Source: Sclerotinia nivalis (lineage: Eukaryota; Ascomycota; Leotiomycetes; Helotiales; Sclerotiniaceae). Taken from it: 64,000 bases of DNA. Within the stretch, counting starts at the first letter, position 1; the number at the start of each line of letters is the position of its first letter. Positions 1 through 11,802 of the stretch are shown piece after piece. Under the pieces are notes generated by a model that saw only the letters and a list, made by a program, of their open reading frames with translations, searched no databases and was not told the origin of the DNA. Where the stretch lies: assembly GCA_029531795.1 (NCBI GenBank), contig JAPEIS010000013.1, forward strand, positions 248,001 to 312,000. Reading direction: 5' to 3'. The position numbers and the translations under genes were made by a program.

Positions 1-1
1 T

Positions 2-634
2 CTAGAAGGTGTTCTGGAAGGAGTAGAACAACAACGATACGGATTAGAGGTAATATCCACACTAAGACGCGATCACGATTCAGATCCAGACCCATCACTT
101 AAGGGAATGCCTCTATCTGAATACAGACGAGAATGGAAACAAGATTTGAAAGGCATCCTCAAGAACAAAAATTGCGATGAATTAATTGGAGTCGATATCT
201 GCTTCAAAGCTCCAGCAAAACATTGCGATTGCCTTCAACATGGTATCGAAGGTGGTGATTGGCATACTTGTGTGTCTTGCCACAAAGATCAAAATGTTCG
301 AGTTGCTGATGCACAAGAAACTCTTATTGAATATACCAAGCTATATTACTGTAACCAATGTGTAGCAGAACAGAAACCACGAACAGGGAATTCAAAAGCA
401 AATGCGGAAATCAGGAGAGGGTATTGTACCTGCACATCTCAGTTGAGAAAGTCATGGTTATGCAATACACATCGTGATGACGCTATGAGCGAAGTAATGG
501 CAAGAGCTCTCGCTGTGAAGAATTGGATGGTGAGAAGGGATATTCTGAAGTGTAATGGGTGTGGTACGAGAGATCTTGGTGAAAGGACGGAAATGTGGGC
601 ATGTTCGTCATGTAAAGACGTTGTATATGCTTAG
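2..634 (+). CDS. Cys-rich hypothetical protein, 3' part (5' end outside window)
   Basis: The reading frame is open from base 2 to a TAG at 632-634, with no stop before the first internal ATG at 107, so the gene very likely begins upstream of the window. The visible 210 residues carry several paired cysteines of zinc-binding type: CDC and CVSC early on, then YYCNQC, a CTC..C..H cluster, and LKCNGC followed by WACSSC near the C-terminus. The spacing suggests several small treble-clef or RING-like zinc sites, but I do not recognise the family. No signal peptide or membrane segment is seen. That it codes for protein is well supported; any function would be a guess. Confidence 0.6.
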   Translation, partial: LEGVLEGVEQQRYGLEVISTLRRDHDSDPDPSLKGMPLSEYRREWKQDLKGILKNKNCDELIGVDICFKAPAKHCDCLQHGIEGGDWHTCVSCHKDQNVRVADAQETLIEYTKLYYCNQCVAEQKPRTGNSKANAEIRRGYCTCTSQLRKSWLCNTHRDDAMSEVMARALAVKNWMVRRDILKCNGCGTRDLGERTEMWACSSCKDVVYA

Positions 635-1650
635 ATGAGATACACATAACTGACTCCAAGTTTGTACTGGAGTGAGAAGTAAAAATTAGCAAGAATTTGA
701 ATGATTTTAAATATACCGTGTAAAAGTTTGTCTAATGAATGTGATTTGAAGAATTGGAAGTCGAGAAAAAGATGAAATTAAAGAAAGATGTTCAGTCATA
801 GGGATCAAGGCTTTACGCGCTAAAGATCTCATCTAGGAAGTTGCTCATGCCTTGCACTCACTCACTCCACGAACCGCATCTTTCTTATTTGATGTTTATT
901 ATTCTCCTCTTGAAAAACTGATTTCTTGTCCAAGAGAACCTTCATGGTTATTCATGAAGGCAAGCCCCCAAACCCTATACCCTCGCCGCGCTCGAAGTCT
1001 CCCATATAATAAAATAAAAGAAGAACATTACTGTAATAAATTCAGAAATTCATACAATTTTTCACTCTCACCACTCTCACTCACTCCCGATATATTTACA
1101 CAGACATACACAAACACACAAACACATCCCCATAACATTTAAAAAGGAGTATCATTATGAAAAAAAAAGGCCGAACTTAGAATATCTCTCTCCTCACCAC
1201 TCCTCACTCCCTCCCCTTTCACCTCGCACCTTTCACTATTTTCTCATGCCATTCAAACTTCCAGCACACAATTCTGCACCCACGCATACCTCCACAATCG
1301 TCATCAATCTATCCACCCTTCCTCAAGCTTCGTATACAAACGAAGAGCCACTCAGCGCTCAGCCGATATGTATAGCAGCAGCAGATACGCCCCAAAATTA
1401 CTATCATCTTATTTGTGAAAACCCATCCATCCATCCATACCATCCATCAATATCCATTGTATCCTCAAAGATCCACTAGAACGTACGTCGGTCCGTCCAT
1501 CCAGCCATCCATCCCCTTTTAGAAATTTCTTTGGTATCTTCCCTTCGCAAATATGAAAATATCTCGTCCCCAAATACCATAATATACGCCCAACTTCCAC
1601 CCAACCCATATCTATAAAACCTCTCCCCTCCTGACCATCGCAATGACCCC
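635..1650. other. Intergenic, 3' flanks of the Cys-rich gene and ras1
   Basis: This stretch has no convincing gene. The left half is AT-rich and the right half is a pyrimidine-rich tract with short CCAT repeats around 1425-1512. It separates the + strand Cys-rich gene from the 3' end of the - strand ras gene. Confidence 0.6.
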
Positions 1651-2569
1651 TTACATAAGAATACAACAACATCCACTTTCCTTCTCACCTTCACTAACTT
1701 CCATCTTTCCTTGTGGACCACCGTTATTCGCACCGTTAGCACCACCAGCTGTGTAACCGGCCATTTCCTTATTGTAACGTCTGATTTCGCGGACGATATC
1801 ATAGAAAGCATTATCGACATTGATTCTCGATTTCGCCGATGTCTCGATGAATTTGCATCCGAAATCATCTGCTAATTGTTGACCCTCTGTTCCAAGAATT
1901 GATTAGTCCAAGTTCTTTATTCTTCATGCTGTGACCTGCGACATCGGATCCCAAAATATCATTCTCCATTTGATGAATGAATGAACATACCTTGTTTTGA
2001 AACTTGTCTTTCGCCCTCCAAATCACATTTGTTACCGACGACGATAATGGGGAAATAATCCTTATCCTTAACCCTCAAAATTTGTTGCTGAAATGTCATG
2101 ATTTCCTCGAAACTTTGTCTGCTGGTAATACTGTAAACCAATAAGAAACCTTCTCCCGTGCGCATATATTGTTCTCTCATGGCAGAGTATTCTTCTTGTC
2201 CAGCGGTATCGAGTACATCCAGTAAAGCGACTTCTTCATCGATAACACATTGCTTACGATAGGAATCTGAATTGATATAAAAAAGAACATGTTAGTCAAG
2301 CCACGCGATGATAAGATCATAGATGAGAGATGAAGAAATGGGAACCCTACCTTCAATAGTAGGATCATATTCATCGACGAAATGACTTTGAATCAATTGA
2401 ATCGTCAAACAAGATTTTCCAACGCCTCCGCCACCTACTACCACCAGCTTATATTCTCTCAAAAACTGTACAAAGAAGCGCAAGTTAGTCAATTGATTCT
2501 AGAATCATGAAGCTGTATTGTAGATGATAAGCAATGCAATAGAAGATGGATGCTTACCTTTGAAGCCAT
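1651..2569 (-). CDS. ras1: Ras-type small GTPase (Ras1), 4 exons
   Basis: Exons on the minus strand: 2558-2569, 2351-2465, 1991-2266 and 1651-1886, giving 212 aa. The first exon encodes only MASK. The P-loop GGGGVGKS lies at residues 15-22 (G17 aligns with mammalian Gly12). It is followed by the effector loop YDPTIEDSYRKQ, switch [17 protein letters not shown] and ETSAK, so all G-box residues are intact. The C-terminus has adjacent cysteines and a CILM CaaX box, expected to be palmitoylated and prenylated for membrane anchoring. Ras proteins of this class signal through adenylate cyclase and MAPK modules in growth and morphogenesis. The sequence closely fits the single Ras1 class of filamentous ascomycetes. 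No break is seen. Confidence 0.97.
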
Positions 2570-3791
2570 CTTTAATGATTAATATGGAATTTATGCAGTT
2601 ATCCTCAAGTTAAGACCCCTTAAAAGAAAAGCTTCGAATGCTTATCGATGTCGAAACGTAAAGTAAAAGTTTAGGTATTGAAATATAGATTGCGCGACAA
2701 GGTGCCGTCCCTGTAAGAAGATGGTTGGTTATGTTGGAGGTAAGGTAAGGTTGACAAGAGTTTCGAAAGAAATCGGTTCGTTTGTAAAGGAGGATGGTGA
2801 ATCTTAGGTAAGAGAAATATAACCCAAGAATTAAATCCTTTTTTGTAGTTTGTAAAAGTTATCGATTATCGATTATCGAAGTTATCTTATTAACTGTATC
2901 CTTTTTTATTGCGGTTTGATATCGCAGATGGAAAGGTTGAAAGGTTGAAAGGTGGAAAAGGTTGAAGGTTGAAGGATGAAAAGATGAAACAACAATTGAT
3001 GTTTTGCTGAATTTGGAGAAATTGATAAAAAAAAAAAATTTAAACCGACGACGGAACGGAAGATAATTTTTGGTAACAGGTGAAAAGTACAGGCGAATTC
3101 GGGGAGTGAATAAATGGAAGTAATTTCTCTTCCTTTCCTCTCCTTAATAATTGTCAAATTTCGTTTCCCTCTTTTCCCTCTCTCTCTCTTTCTCTCTTCT
3201 CTTCACTCAATGTTAACTCCTTTCCACTTCTTCAGATCAGACCAGTCTGAATTTCAGTGAGTTAAAAAGTTGATGAGTGAAACGATTGTGTCTTTTCGAT
3301 AAGACACGGAATATTGTATACGAAAAAAGAATGTTGATGTTAGATGTGAAGGTTTAGATGAGGTGAGATGATCGCTCGGACAAAGAAATCTTGATCCTTT
3401 CTTCTGATTCTCTTAATGAATGTAGAATAATACCAGGTAAGATTTGTGCACAGAAGAGGATCGTGCTTTTTTGCTTCCTTTCCCAAGGATAATTGATATG
3501 AAGCTTGAAATAAGGTAAAGGTCAAGTAAATAAATGTAATGTAAGGAATGGAATGGTTTGAGTCGTGTAGGTTTTGAGTGAGTGGGAGTAGTTTGATAGA
3601 ATTCTACCGGTACTTTCAAGTTACAAGTCTGAACTGAACAAATAATATGATTGTAAAAGATCCAGATGTTATTTCCGTTATAGAACCTAATAGTGGATAG
3701 AAAGAGGTAGGGGGTGAATTTGTAGAATCGGTGATTACAATTTTAAGATAGGTAAGGGTATAAGATATGGTATGGGTATTGATTAGAAAGG

Positions 3792-3867
3792 GAAGTGAAG
3801 TTGAAGTGAAGTTGAAGTGAAGTTGAAGTGAAGTTGAAGTGAGGTTGAAGTGAAGTTGAAGTGAAGC
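3792..3867. repeat. 11-bp minisatellite (TTGAAGTGAAG unit)
   Basis: About seven head-to-tail copies of an 11-base unit built from GAAGT and TTGAA blocks, with a single-base variant (GAGG for GAAG) in the middle. It lies in noncoding DNA. Confidence 0.85.
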
Positions 3868-5897
3868 TGTAAAAAGGTATAAAGTGATGTTCAGATTTAG
3901 ATTCAGATTCAGGTTACAAGCTTAATGCAAGTAGTAAATAGATGCAGGTTATTCTCCAGAGAAAGTTTAACGCGGGAAGGCTTCAAACCAGGGCAGCCGG
4001 CTTGAGCCAGGAGTAAGTAGTAAGAATGGGGCCACGGTGAACAGACCTCACAAATGCTAGGAGGCTAACCTAGAGAAAGGCTCCAACTACTCGATATGAG
4101 AGCTTGTATGTAAAAGTATAACTGGGGCCGGGAAGTTGCTAAAGGAAAAGAACAGTCCATTAAGGTGCATAACCGAAATCGCCAATGGAGATGAAGAGCA
4201 TCGGTTCATCAAGTGAGAATGCTTACCGGTTACTTTGAAAGTGGAGATTTCTGAATTATTTGATCCGAATAATCCAAATTGAGAAATGATAAATGAATTG
4301 GAAATAGGTATTTACTCCGTTGTTGCACACTGTACTTTATGGCTTATGAGATACGTTGTTGTCATCCACATATAAATATATTAATACTTTATTCGTTGAT
4401 TTTTAATCATTAAGAGGCTCGATATATTTCCAGGGACTCCTAAGAGACACACTTCGGCTTCTTCATACAAATCCTTTAAGCGCAATAACATAAACTTATA
4501 ATCATCATCGAATTCCAAGCACCAACTCATATCTAATTCACTCATCAACATCAACCATCAACATCAAATTTACCATCATCTGTCTGACATCACCATCTTC
4601 CTGTACATCCATCATCCATCATCCATCCAAACAAACCAACCTCAAACCAAAAAAACCCCAACTCCAATTTCCAGCCCCGAAATCCCAAGTTCCAAACCAT
4701 TCCGCATTCACACCCGGTGTAAGAACCTAAGAACCCATCGTCGTAGCACCACATCCACCGCTTACCTAACACAACCCCATGCAGACCCGGTCAGCGAAAA
4801 AGGCGGTCGGTGGCTGAAATCCCACGAGGTGAGAACTTTGAAGCACCACAATTAGCACCTGTACGCACGTAATTGCACCGTGAGGTGAGTCTTTGAGGGT
4901 AAGGTGAGACCTACGCCGCAACGTGGGGCATTTTAGTTGCAATTCCATCTGAGCGCCCCGTGGCAAATGTATTTTGTTTGCCTTTGCATACTGTTCGTTG
5001 TAGATACGTACGTAGGACTCTAGAGCTGACAACAAGATCGTTATCGTGCCACCACTGCGGAGTACTCTGTGCAAATACAACTTTCCTCTCTCTACCACCG
5101 TACCATTACTTTATAAATATTTTCATGAGCACAAAGTTCCTAGCCATCCAATTACGATATAAACATATACATTTAGATACCCATCTAGCCCATATCATAT
5201 CATACATCCACAAACCCTCATCCATAATTCCATCCACACCAATCCACCAAATTTCATTCTAGAAGCTAACATCGAAGCTACCATCGAAGCCCACTAAACA
5301 ATCGTTCGAACATTCAACATTCAAAAAACCTAATTAACAATCAACAATCAACAAACAATATACAAATCACTCCATTAAGTAATATAAATAAAAAACGTAA
5401 GTAAAAATTGAGACATACTCATTTCTACATAGTGTTTACTTGAGTAAGTACTATAAGTACTATATTATGCTTACAAAATACATACCTAGTACGTATTTTA
5501 TAATGAATGATACCATACCTATTTATGATCCAGCTCGGTTCATTCAGTATTTAAGTATTGATGGATATGAATTTGATGTTATATTACTACTCTGTATACT
5601 ACGAAGTAGATATCACTCTGTGAGCATCAACCAACTAATTGATGAAAGAAAGATATCTTGTGAATAGATAGACTTGACTGTATGAACAAGCGCATAAGAA
5701 TTCTATTCCCCAACACCAATAAGATATTTCCTTTCCACACCATACACCTTCACAACACATTCCAGTTCAAAGCATGAACGAGAGTATAAATCATCAGATA
5801 CTGAACTGATAACATTGTACTTATCCATACATACCCATATCAAAAATTAAAAACGGAAAGAAAATTTAGTCCGAATCCCCCTCTCCCGAAAGAAAGT

Positions 5898-5899
<2 letters not shown>

Positions 5900-5936
<37 letters not shown>
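5900..5936. repeat. (AATC)n microsatellite
   Basis: Nine uninterrupted AATC units in noncoding DNA. LINE B in this window ends in a similar AATC tail, but no LINE 3' sequence precedes this tract, so it is called a plain microsatellite. Confidence 0.85.
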
Positions 5937-6158
5937 CATTCCCATTCCCTTCCTATCATCCATCATGCCTAGGTAGTCATCATAAAATGAATAATACCGG
6001 TATATCTCCCATCCACCTACGTAGATACCTACCTAGATATCCAATAAAAGATCCGAAATATATGTTTCATCAAAATCATCTCCATCTCCATCATCTCCAT
6101 CAAATCAAATCAAACCCACATCATCTCAATCAACCCCCCAACCCAAACCAAATCTCCA

Positions 6159-6203
6159 ATCCCATCTCTAACCCATCTCTAACCCATCTCTAACCCATCT
6201 CCA
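6159..6203. repeat. 11-bp tandem repeat (CCCATCTCTAA unit)
   Basis: Four near-perfect copies of an 11-base unit. The unit is not a telomere repeat. The tract sits in C-rich noncoding DNA about 0.75 kb downstream of the CinA-like gene's stop codon. Confidence 0.8.
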
Positions 6204-6960
6204 ATCTCATTTCAACCAACCACAAGGTCCACAAGTTCACAGAATCACAATCAATCACAATCTTCTAGAAGGAATTAATTTCCGATTTTCATCACTGTCA
6301 CTATCACTATCACAATCACAATCACAATCACACGTCCATAAATCAATCAGAACATTAGAAACATTAAAAGAACCATCGGGACCACAAATCATACATTTCA
6401 CATTCACATCACACGTCCATACTCCAAAGAACCACCCGCAATCAATCACATAATCATAAAACTCCGCTTAATCCGCAATACAAGTATGCTAAATACCTAA
6501 AACCCAATGAACATCCCAAAATTATTCAAAGCTTTCGGCTCATACCAAAAAAAGTCACAACTGATTGGCATGCATCCATTGATTTCTAAGACTCTGAGAT
6601 GAAATATTCGCAAAATGATTCACTATAATTTGGACCGACTGAGATTAAAAACGGGCTTTATTATCTTTGATAGGAGTAAAAGCCATCAAGCCCAGCCGTT
6701 TTTCCTTCCCCTGAATTTCGACGGAAGACGCACGGTTAGGATTTTATACTATTTATTTACATTACACTTTTGTTGGTCCCGGGCTCAGGGGTTTAAATCT
6801 TAACGGTGTCAACGCAATCATTTGATTGTTTCTGACAGCGCTTGTATTGTATTGGTCGGTACCGTACCCAAAAAGTCTCTGGTGAAAATCTTGACATATG
6901 AGGGGAAGAGGAATTTGAATGGAATCAAAATATATCCTTATTGAGATGTTCTGGAAGTTG

Positions 6961-8243
6961 TTAGGAAATGTTTAAGAGGATGAGAAATACTTGGGAAATA
7001 TCGCACTCCTTGTGTTCGCCTTCGACATCATCTTCTCCTTCTATCAAGACACGATGACCATCGACGTTCTTCGTCACTTCGGGAATTAAGCTCTCTAAGT
7101 ATTCCTGGTCCCTATCTCATTGTCAGTGATAGCCATTGGAGCTCGTGAGTGATATTTACCTTCCAACTAAAGTGACGGTATTGTGTGCCTTTCCCCATCT
7201 TGGATAACTTCCAACCTTGATACCTTTTGGTTCTACTTTAGCAGCTAGTTCTGTAAGATATGGAGCTACAGCACTCTCTGACATGGGCGTAGAGATCATA
7301 ATTCTACAAATCCCCTTGCCTTCAGGATCTGTCAACCGAGGGAGTAGATATGGTTTTAACCCCTCCAATAACCTCTCGAACAGTCTCGGAACACCTGGTA
7401 AGATATGTATATTGCCATTGATACAAGCGACTGGAACCCAAAGATCTTCACATGGGAATATAACTTGCTTTGACAAATCTCGAGATTCATCTAATGGTAA
7501 TTCAACCATTCGAAGTTTGGCTTTCTTTGCCGGGGAATCTTCATCCCAGTTGAAGTTTGGTTGAGATGGGTGGGGCTTGGATAACCTCTTCATTCTTTCA
7601 TAAGCTTCTTGGTGCAGCTTCAACCTGAGTCCAAATGCTTTTCCAATGGATTGATAGGTGATGTCATCGTGCCTGGTCCTGTTAGTCGGGGTATGTCTTG
7701 GGAATCGAAACGCACGTTGGACCAATTCCACCAGATGTGACTACAAAATCATAGTTGTTTGACATGCGTCTAACGGCTTCAATGATTTCATCCTCATCAT
7801 CTGCAATAACTTCGACACGCTTTAGGTTCTATTCGAAAGTCAAAATCTCCTCCCTAAGCTTGCCTTGGATATCCTACTATTCCATGCTTGAAGCAGAACT
7901 TTGCCAAAAATGCCGAATTTGTCTGCCATTACCGTCAACATTTGATTTTCCTCCGGCATATATTTCGAACCTACATCGACAGTCTGCATAGAACCACAAA
8001 TTAGCCATTCTTCCTTCTAAAATCTCCAACCGCATACATCACTGAATAACAGACCTTTCCCCCAAGTACTTCATCACCAATTATCAAACATGCCGCTGTA
8101 TGAATTGTTCTCGAGTTACGCTCGTCCGCAGATGATGATGTCATGACTTTATTCGAAAAGGTAGAAACGGCCGCAGATTTATGAGCGTAATTTGGCAAGG
8201 GACGAGAAAGATGTCTTGCTAATTGTGAGAAACGAGAGAACAT
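6961..8243 (-). CDS. MoCF/CinA-type molybdopterin-binding domain protein, likely mitochondrial
   Basis: Six exons fit: 8055-8243, 7975-7983, 7922-... (down to 7878), 7716-7828, 7160-7672 and 6961-7111, giving 339 aa in frame. Exon 2 is only 9 bases (Thr-Val-Asp). The spliced protein carries the MoaB/MogA/CinA-like signatures IIGDEVLGGKTVDTNS and TSGGIGPTHDD, which in this fold form the nucleotide or cofactor pocket. The first 30 residues are rich in Arg and Ser with no acids, resembling a mitochondrial presequence. The C-terminal half resembles the eukaryotic FAD-synthetase-linked or CinA-like version rather than molybdenum-cofactor enzymes proper, so the reaction is uncertain. The last exon could splice further, because a GTATTT follows CAA near 6990, but the simple stop at 6961 is preferred. 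It is head-to-head with the Sec14-like gene. Confidence 0.85.
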
Positions 8244-9299
8244 CGATGATAGGATCGAGAAGAGGAAGTCTTCTTTAAGAGTAAAAGGCGCAATGTATTG
8301 AAGTGGGGTGAGACTCTAGTGATTGATTGAATGGAGCTCAGAGAAGGTTTTGAGGTTACCTCCGTTTGGCGGTGATTTGGCGGGGTTATTCGCGTGTTAT
8401 CCGCAAATTTTTGAGGGGACGCGAATGCATGGCATGGCATGGCATGTTCAATGCTTTTTCCATTATCATATTGTCAGGGCCGCTGTGTCAGCTAATGAGA
8501 AAATTATAAATACGAGAGATGTGACCCCGATGTTTAAATTGAATCATCTTCTTTCGTGAAGCTCTTTCATCTTTCCTTCCATCCTACTCTCCATCCATGG
8601 AGAGAATGCTGATAAATTCAAATGTCGAGGCCTACTATAAGTACAGTATCAAATTCTACCATCAGAAATGATACTCGAAAACATTCCCTGACAATAGCTT
8701 CAATGTTCATTGTCTATATATAATCACTTTCTTGGATACCAAATCGAATAAACAAAGTTCAAGTTCTTTGAGAATCCGAAGATCCTCTGGCTAAGACTTT
8801 TTTTCTACTCTTCTCTCGGTGTTAACCTTACCATCACCAAATACATACAACTGAGGAAGGTTAGGACTCCTAACACCGACCGACCTGACTCATTTTCGTC
8901 CGGATGCTCGGCTTGTTGTCCTTTCCTTTCCCTTCTCTTATCGTTTTTTTATACGATGACATGGAAGGATAATGGCCGAAAATCCAGGAAACCTTTCTTC
9001 CTTTCCTACCTGACTCTATCAACACCATATTTTGTGTCGGTACGGTTCTTATTTAAATGAAATATCCTTTCTTATTTGGTTCTTAGACTTGCATTAGTAA
9101 TAGAAGTCAATTTTGTTGTATTACCAACAAAAGTTGTCATCAAAAAGTTGGTATGATGAGGTTTCCGACGGACCCGCTGAAAAAGCCGAAGTCCAGACAC
9201 TGAGCTGTTAAACAAAATATATTACTTCTTACTGCTTACTATTTCTACATCTTCTAAACTCTTCTTCTCTTTTTTGGTTTTCTTGAATATCTCATAATC
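8244..9299. promoter_or_regulatory. Divergent intergenic region, CinA-like / Sec14-like
   Basis: About 1.05 kb between two divergent start codons, so it should hold both promoters. It contains a TATA-like TATATATAA at about 8715 and pyrimidine-rich blocks. I see no gene in it. Confidence 0.5.
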
Positions 9300-11103
9300 A
9301 TGTCTTCGGGTCCTGCTCATAGAGTGCAATCAGCAGTAGTAGAGTATGGATTTCCCCAAGGTCATCTTGGTCATCTTACAACAGAGGAAGAAGCTGCTTT
9401 AAACAACTTCAAAGTCTTATGCACAGAGAAGGGTTTGTACAGGCCTGGAAATGGAATTGATGAACCAGCATCACACGAAGATGCTACACTTCTGTACGTT
9501 TCCGTTCCCTTTCCATATTTTTTGATAGGCGCCTGCTAACGACTGATTAGGCGATTTCTTCGGGCGCGTCGGTTTATCGTAGCAGATGCTTTTAAACAAT
9601 TTTCGGACACTGAGGAATGGCGGAAAGAGACTGAGTTGGATCAATTGTACGAGACTATCGATTTAGAGCAATATGAAGAGACGCGCAGACTTGTAAAATC
9701 CCTTCTCTACATTCAACCGCATCCCTCCTAATCATTGAAATATAGTACCCACAATGGACGGGGCGACGCGACCGACGTGGTATCCCTGTGTACGTTTTTG
9801 AAGTATCGTATTTGACCGGCAAACGAATGTCAGCATATGAGAAGTCCGCTGTTGATACACATACAAAATCCAAGCAAGATGGCAAGACCTCTGGGAAGTT
9901 ATTGCGGTTGTTTGCTTTATACGAGAACCTTACGCGATTTGTTATGCCATTATGCACAGTTCTCACGGACAGAGATAATCCTCGAACACCGATCACACAA
10001 AGTAATAACATTGTCGATATATCTGGAGTTGGGTTGAAACAATTTTGGAATCTGAGAGGGCATATGCAAGATGCAAGTACTTTGGCCACAGCACATTACC
10101 CAGAGACTCTTGATCGCATTTTTGTAAGTTATAGATTACTTGGGAATTCTGTAAACTCACTAACTCTTACTGTCAGATCATTGGTGCTCCTAGTTTCTTT
10201 CCAACTGTTTGGGGTTGGATTAAAAAATGGTTCGATCCGATAACGACGTCCAAAATCTTCATTATCAGCCACAACGATGTAAAGTCAACTTTAGAATCTT
10301 TTATCGAGCCTAGAAACATCCCCAAAAAGTATGGCGGCGAATTAGAATTTGAGTTTGGGGATATGCCCACCTTAGATCCGGCTCTGGAAGCAGTTACCAC
10401 CTGGAATAGAGCTGGCTCTCCGGCATTTCCGGGCGGGCCCCTATACTGGTTAAATACGAAAGATCAAGAGTCTATTCAAGCAATTGCAGTTGGAAGTATT
10501 GAAAAGAAGCAGAGGAGAGAAGAAGTATGCACAGTCAAAAAGACTATCAAAGACAACGACAACATGGGGTCAATCGCAACAGATGCCACCACAGAAACCG
10601 CATTACCCATTCGCCCAGAATTACTCGAAGTGCCCACCGCAGCCCCCTCAATCATGACCACAACTTCTGCAACCGATTCCCCTTTGAATCAGGAAATCCC
10701 CAAAGAAGAACCTGCAATCCAAAACGGTGACTCAGTCTCCCAACCAAGACCAGAATTGGAAACATTCCACACGGCTCAAGATGGATTAAACAATTTATCA
10801 ATAAACGATCCAGCAGAAAAAGTCCTAGCAAATGGAACAACGGAACCAGAGAAAACAACCACGACAAACCAATTAGATCCACACGTCAACCTGGATGGAG
10901 CAGGTGAATTATCAAAAGCCCCAACTCAACAAGAAAGTATACATGATGAGGTTCCGGAACTCCCTACTTCTCCGATCGCTGCCTCGTTAGCGGGAGCCTC
11001 GGATACCTCGAGTATACCGACCGGTAGCGAGAAGGTGGAGGAGAAAAAAGAGAAGAGGAAGAGTTTATTGGGGGGCTTGAAGGGGAAGTTGACGGGTCAT
11101 TGA
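9300..11103 (+). CDS. CRAL-TRIO (Sec14-like) lipid-transfer protein with long disordered tail
   Basis: Exons 9300-9493, 9551-9692, 9746-10123 and 10177-11103 join in frame to 546 aa. Residues about 25-110 form the CRAL-TRIO N-terminal helical part (RFLRARRF). Residues about 113-300 form the lipid-binding lobe, with VDISGVGLKQFW near residue 202, then APSFFPTVW, FIISHNDV and a closing NIPKKYGGELEFEFG. Proteins of this fold exchange phosphatidylinositol and other lipids between membranes. From about residue 310 the chain is low-complexity, rich in Thr, Glu, Pro and Asn, and ends in a basic KSLLGGLKGKLTGH segment that could touch membranes. The tail resembles many Pezizomycotina Sec14 paralogs; it is longer than yeast Sec14. 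The start at 9300 is the first ATG of an open 5' exon. Confidence 0.93.
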
Positions 11104-11802
11104 GCTGAGCTGAGCTGAGGTTCTGATTTCTCTTTCTTCTCTTTCCCTTTCTCTTTTTCTTTCTGGGATGGGAATGAGGATGAATGGCATGAGATGGTAA
11201 TGAGAGTAATAGATAGAAATTCGGAAGGATTGTGTAAATGCTGCGACGAGATGGGAAGGCAAGGGAAGGGAAGGGAAGCCATGGGTGATGATGAGTATAT
11301 CCGAATGAAACGAATGCTGGAGGTGAAGGTGAAAGTGAAAGTGAAAGTAAATAGGTACCTACACGTGGTTTGGAGTTAGGATATTGATACTGATGTACCT
11401 CGATTTGGAGGTTTGGATTGGTGTGTTGCGTTGTGATAATCACATATTTAGGATTAGAGAAAGTATTGCATATTAGTTAGTACACAGATTCAAAATTCAA
11501 CATTCAAGATCCGAAATTCAAGATGCGAAATTCAAATGAGATAATCAATAATTTATGATGCGTCATATGGAATAAATTTAAACAGCTTGTTGACGAATTT
11601 CTTTCGCTTCATTTTCCCCTTCATTTTTCCATCGCAGAACGCCTTCTCCTTAAGAAACTCACTCCACAAATTATCATAATCGTTATTTCGTAGTAGTGTC
11701 CGCCCTATGTATGCATAAAATCATAATGCCTCCCAGCTTCCTTCCCCTTTCCTTCCTTATTCCAATCATACATGTTCCCTTACTTTGCTTTCCCTTCCTA
11801 CA
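11104..11802. other. Convergent intergenic region, Sec14-like / PI31
   Basis: Noncoding 3' flanks of two convergent genes. It contains a short GTGAAA tandem repeat at about 11326-11348 and GGGAA runs near 11262-11279. No gene is supported. Confidence 0.6.

Larger units (their letters stand above)
2570..6960. other. Long gene-poor stretch upstream of ras1
   Basis: About 4.4 kb without a supportable gene. It includes the ras1 5' flank, with a CT-rich tract at about 3166-3215 that could be promoter or leader. The rest is AT-rich DNA with tandem repeats, which are listed separately. The open frame at 4766-5098 (-) shows no family resemblance and no intron logic, so it is not called. Confidence 0.5.

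Noticed and set aside
4766..5098. Minus-strand frame of 110 codons
   Set aside because: No family match, no upstream or downstream exon that fits, and surrounding DNA is noncoding.
6138..6203. Telomere-like CCCTAA-type repeats
   Set aside because: The unit is CCCATCTCTAA (11 bases), not the fungal CCCTAA telomere repeat, and genes continue on both sides.
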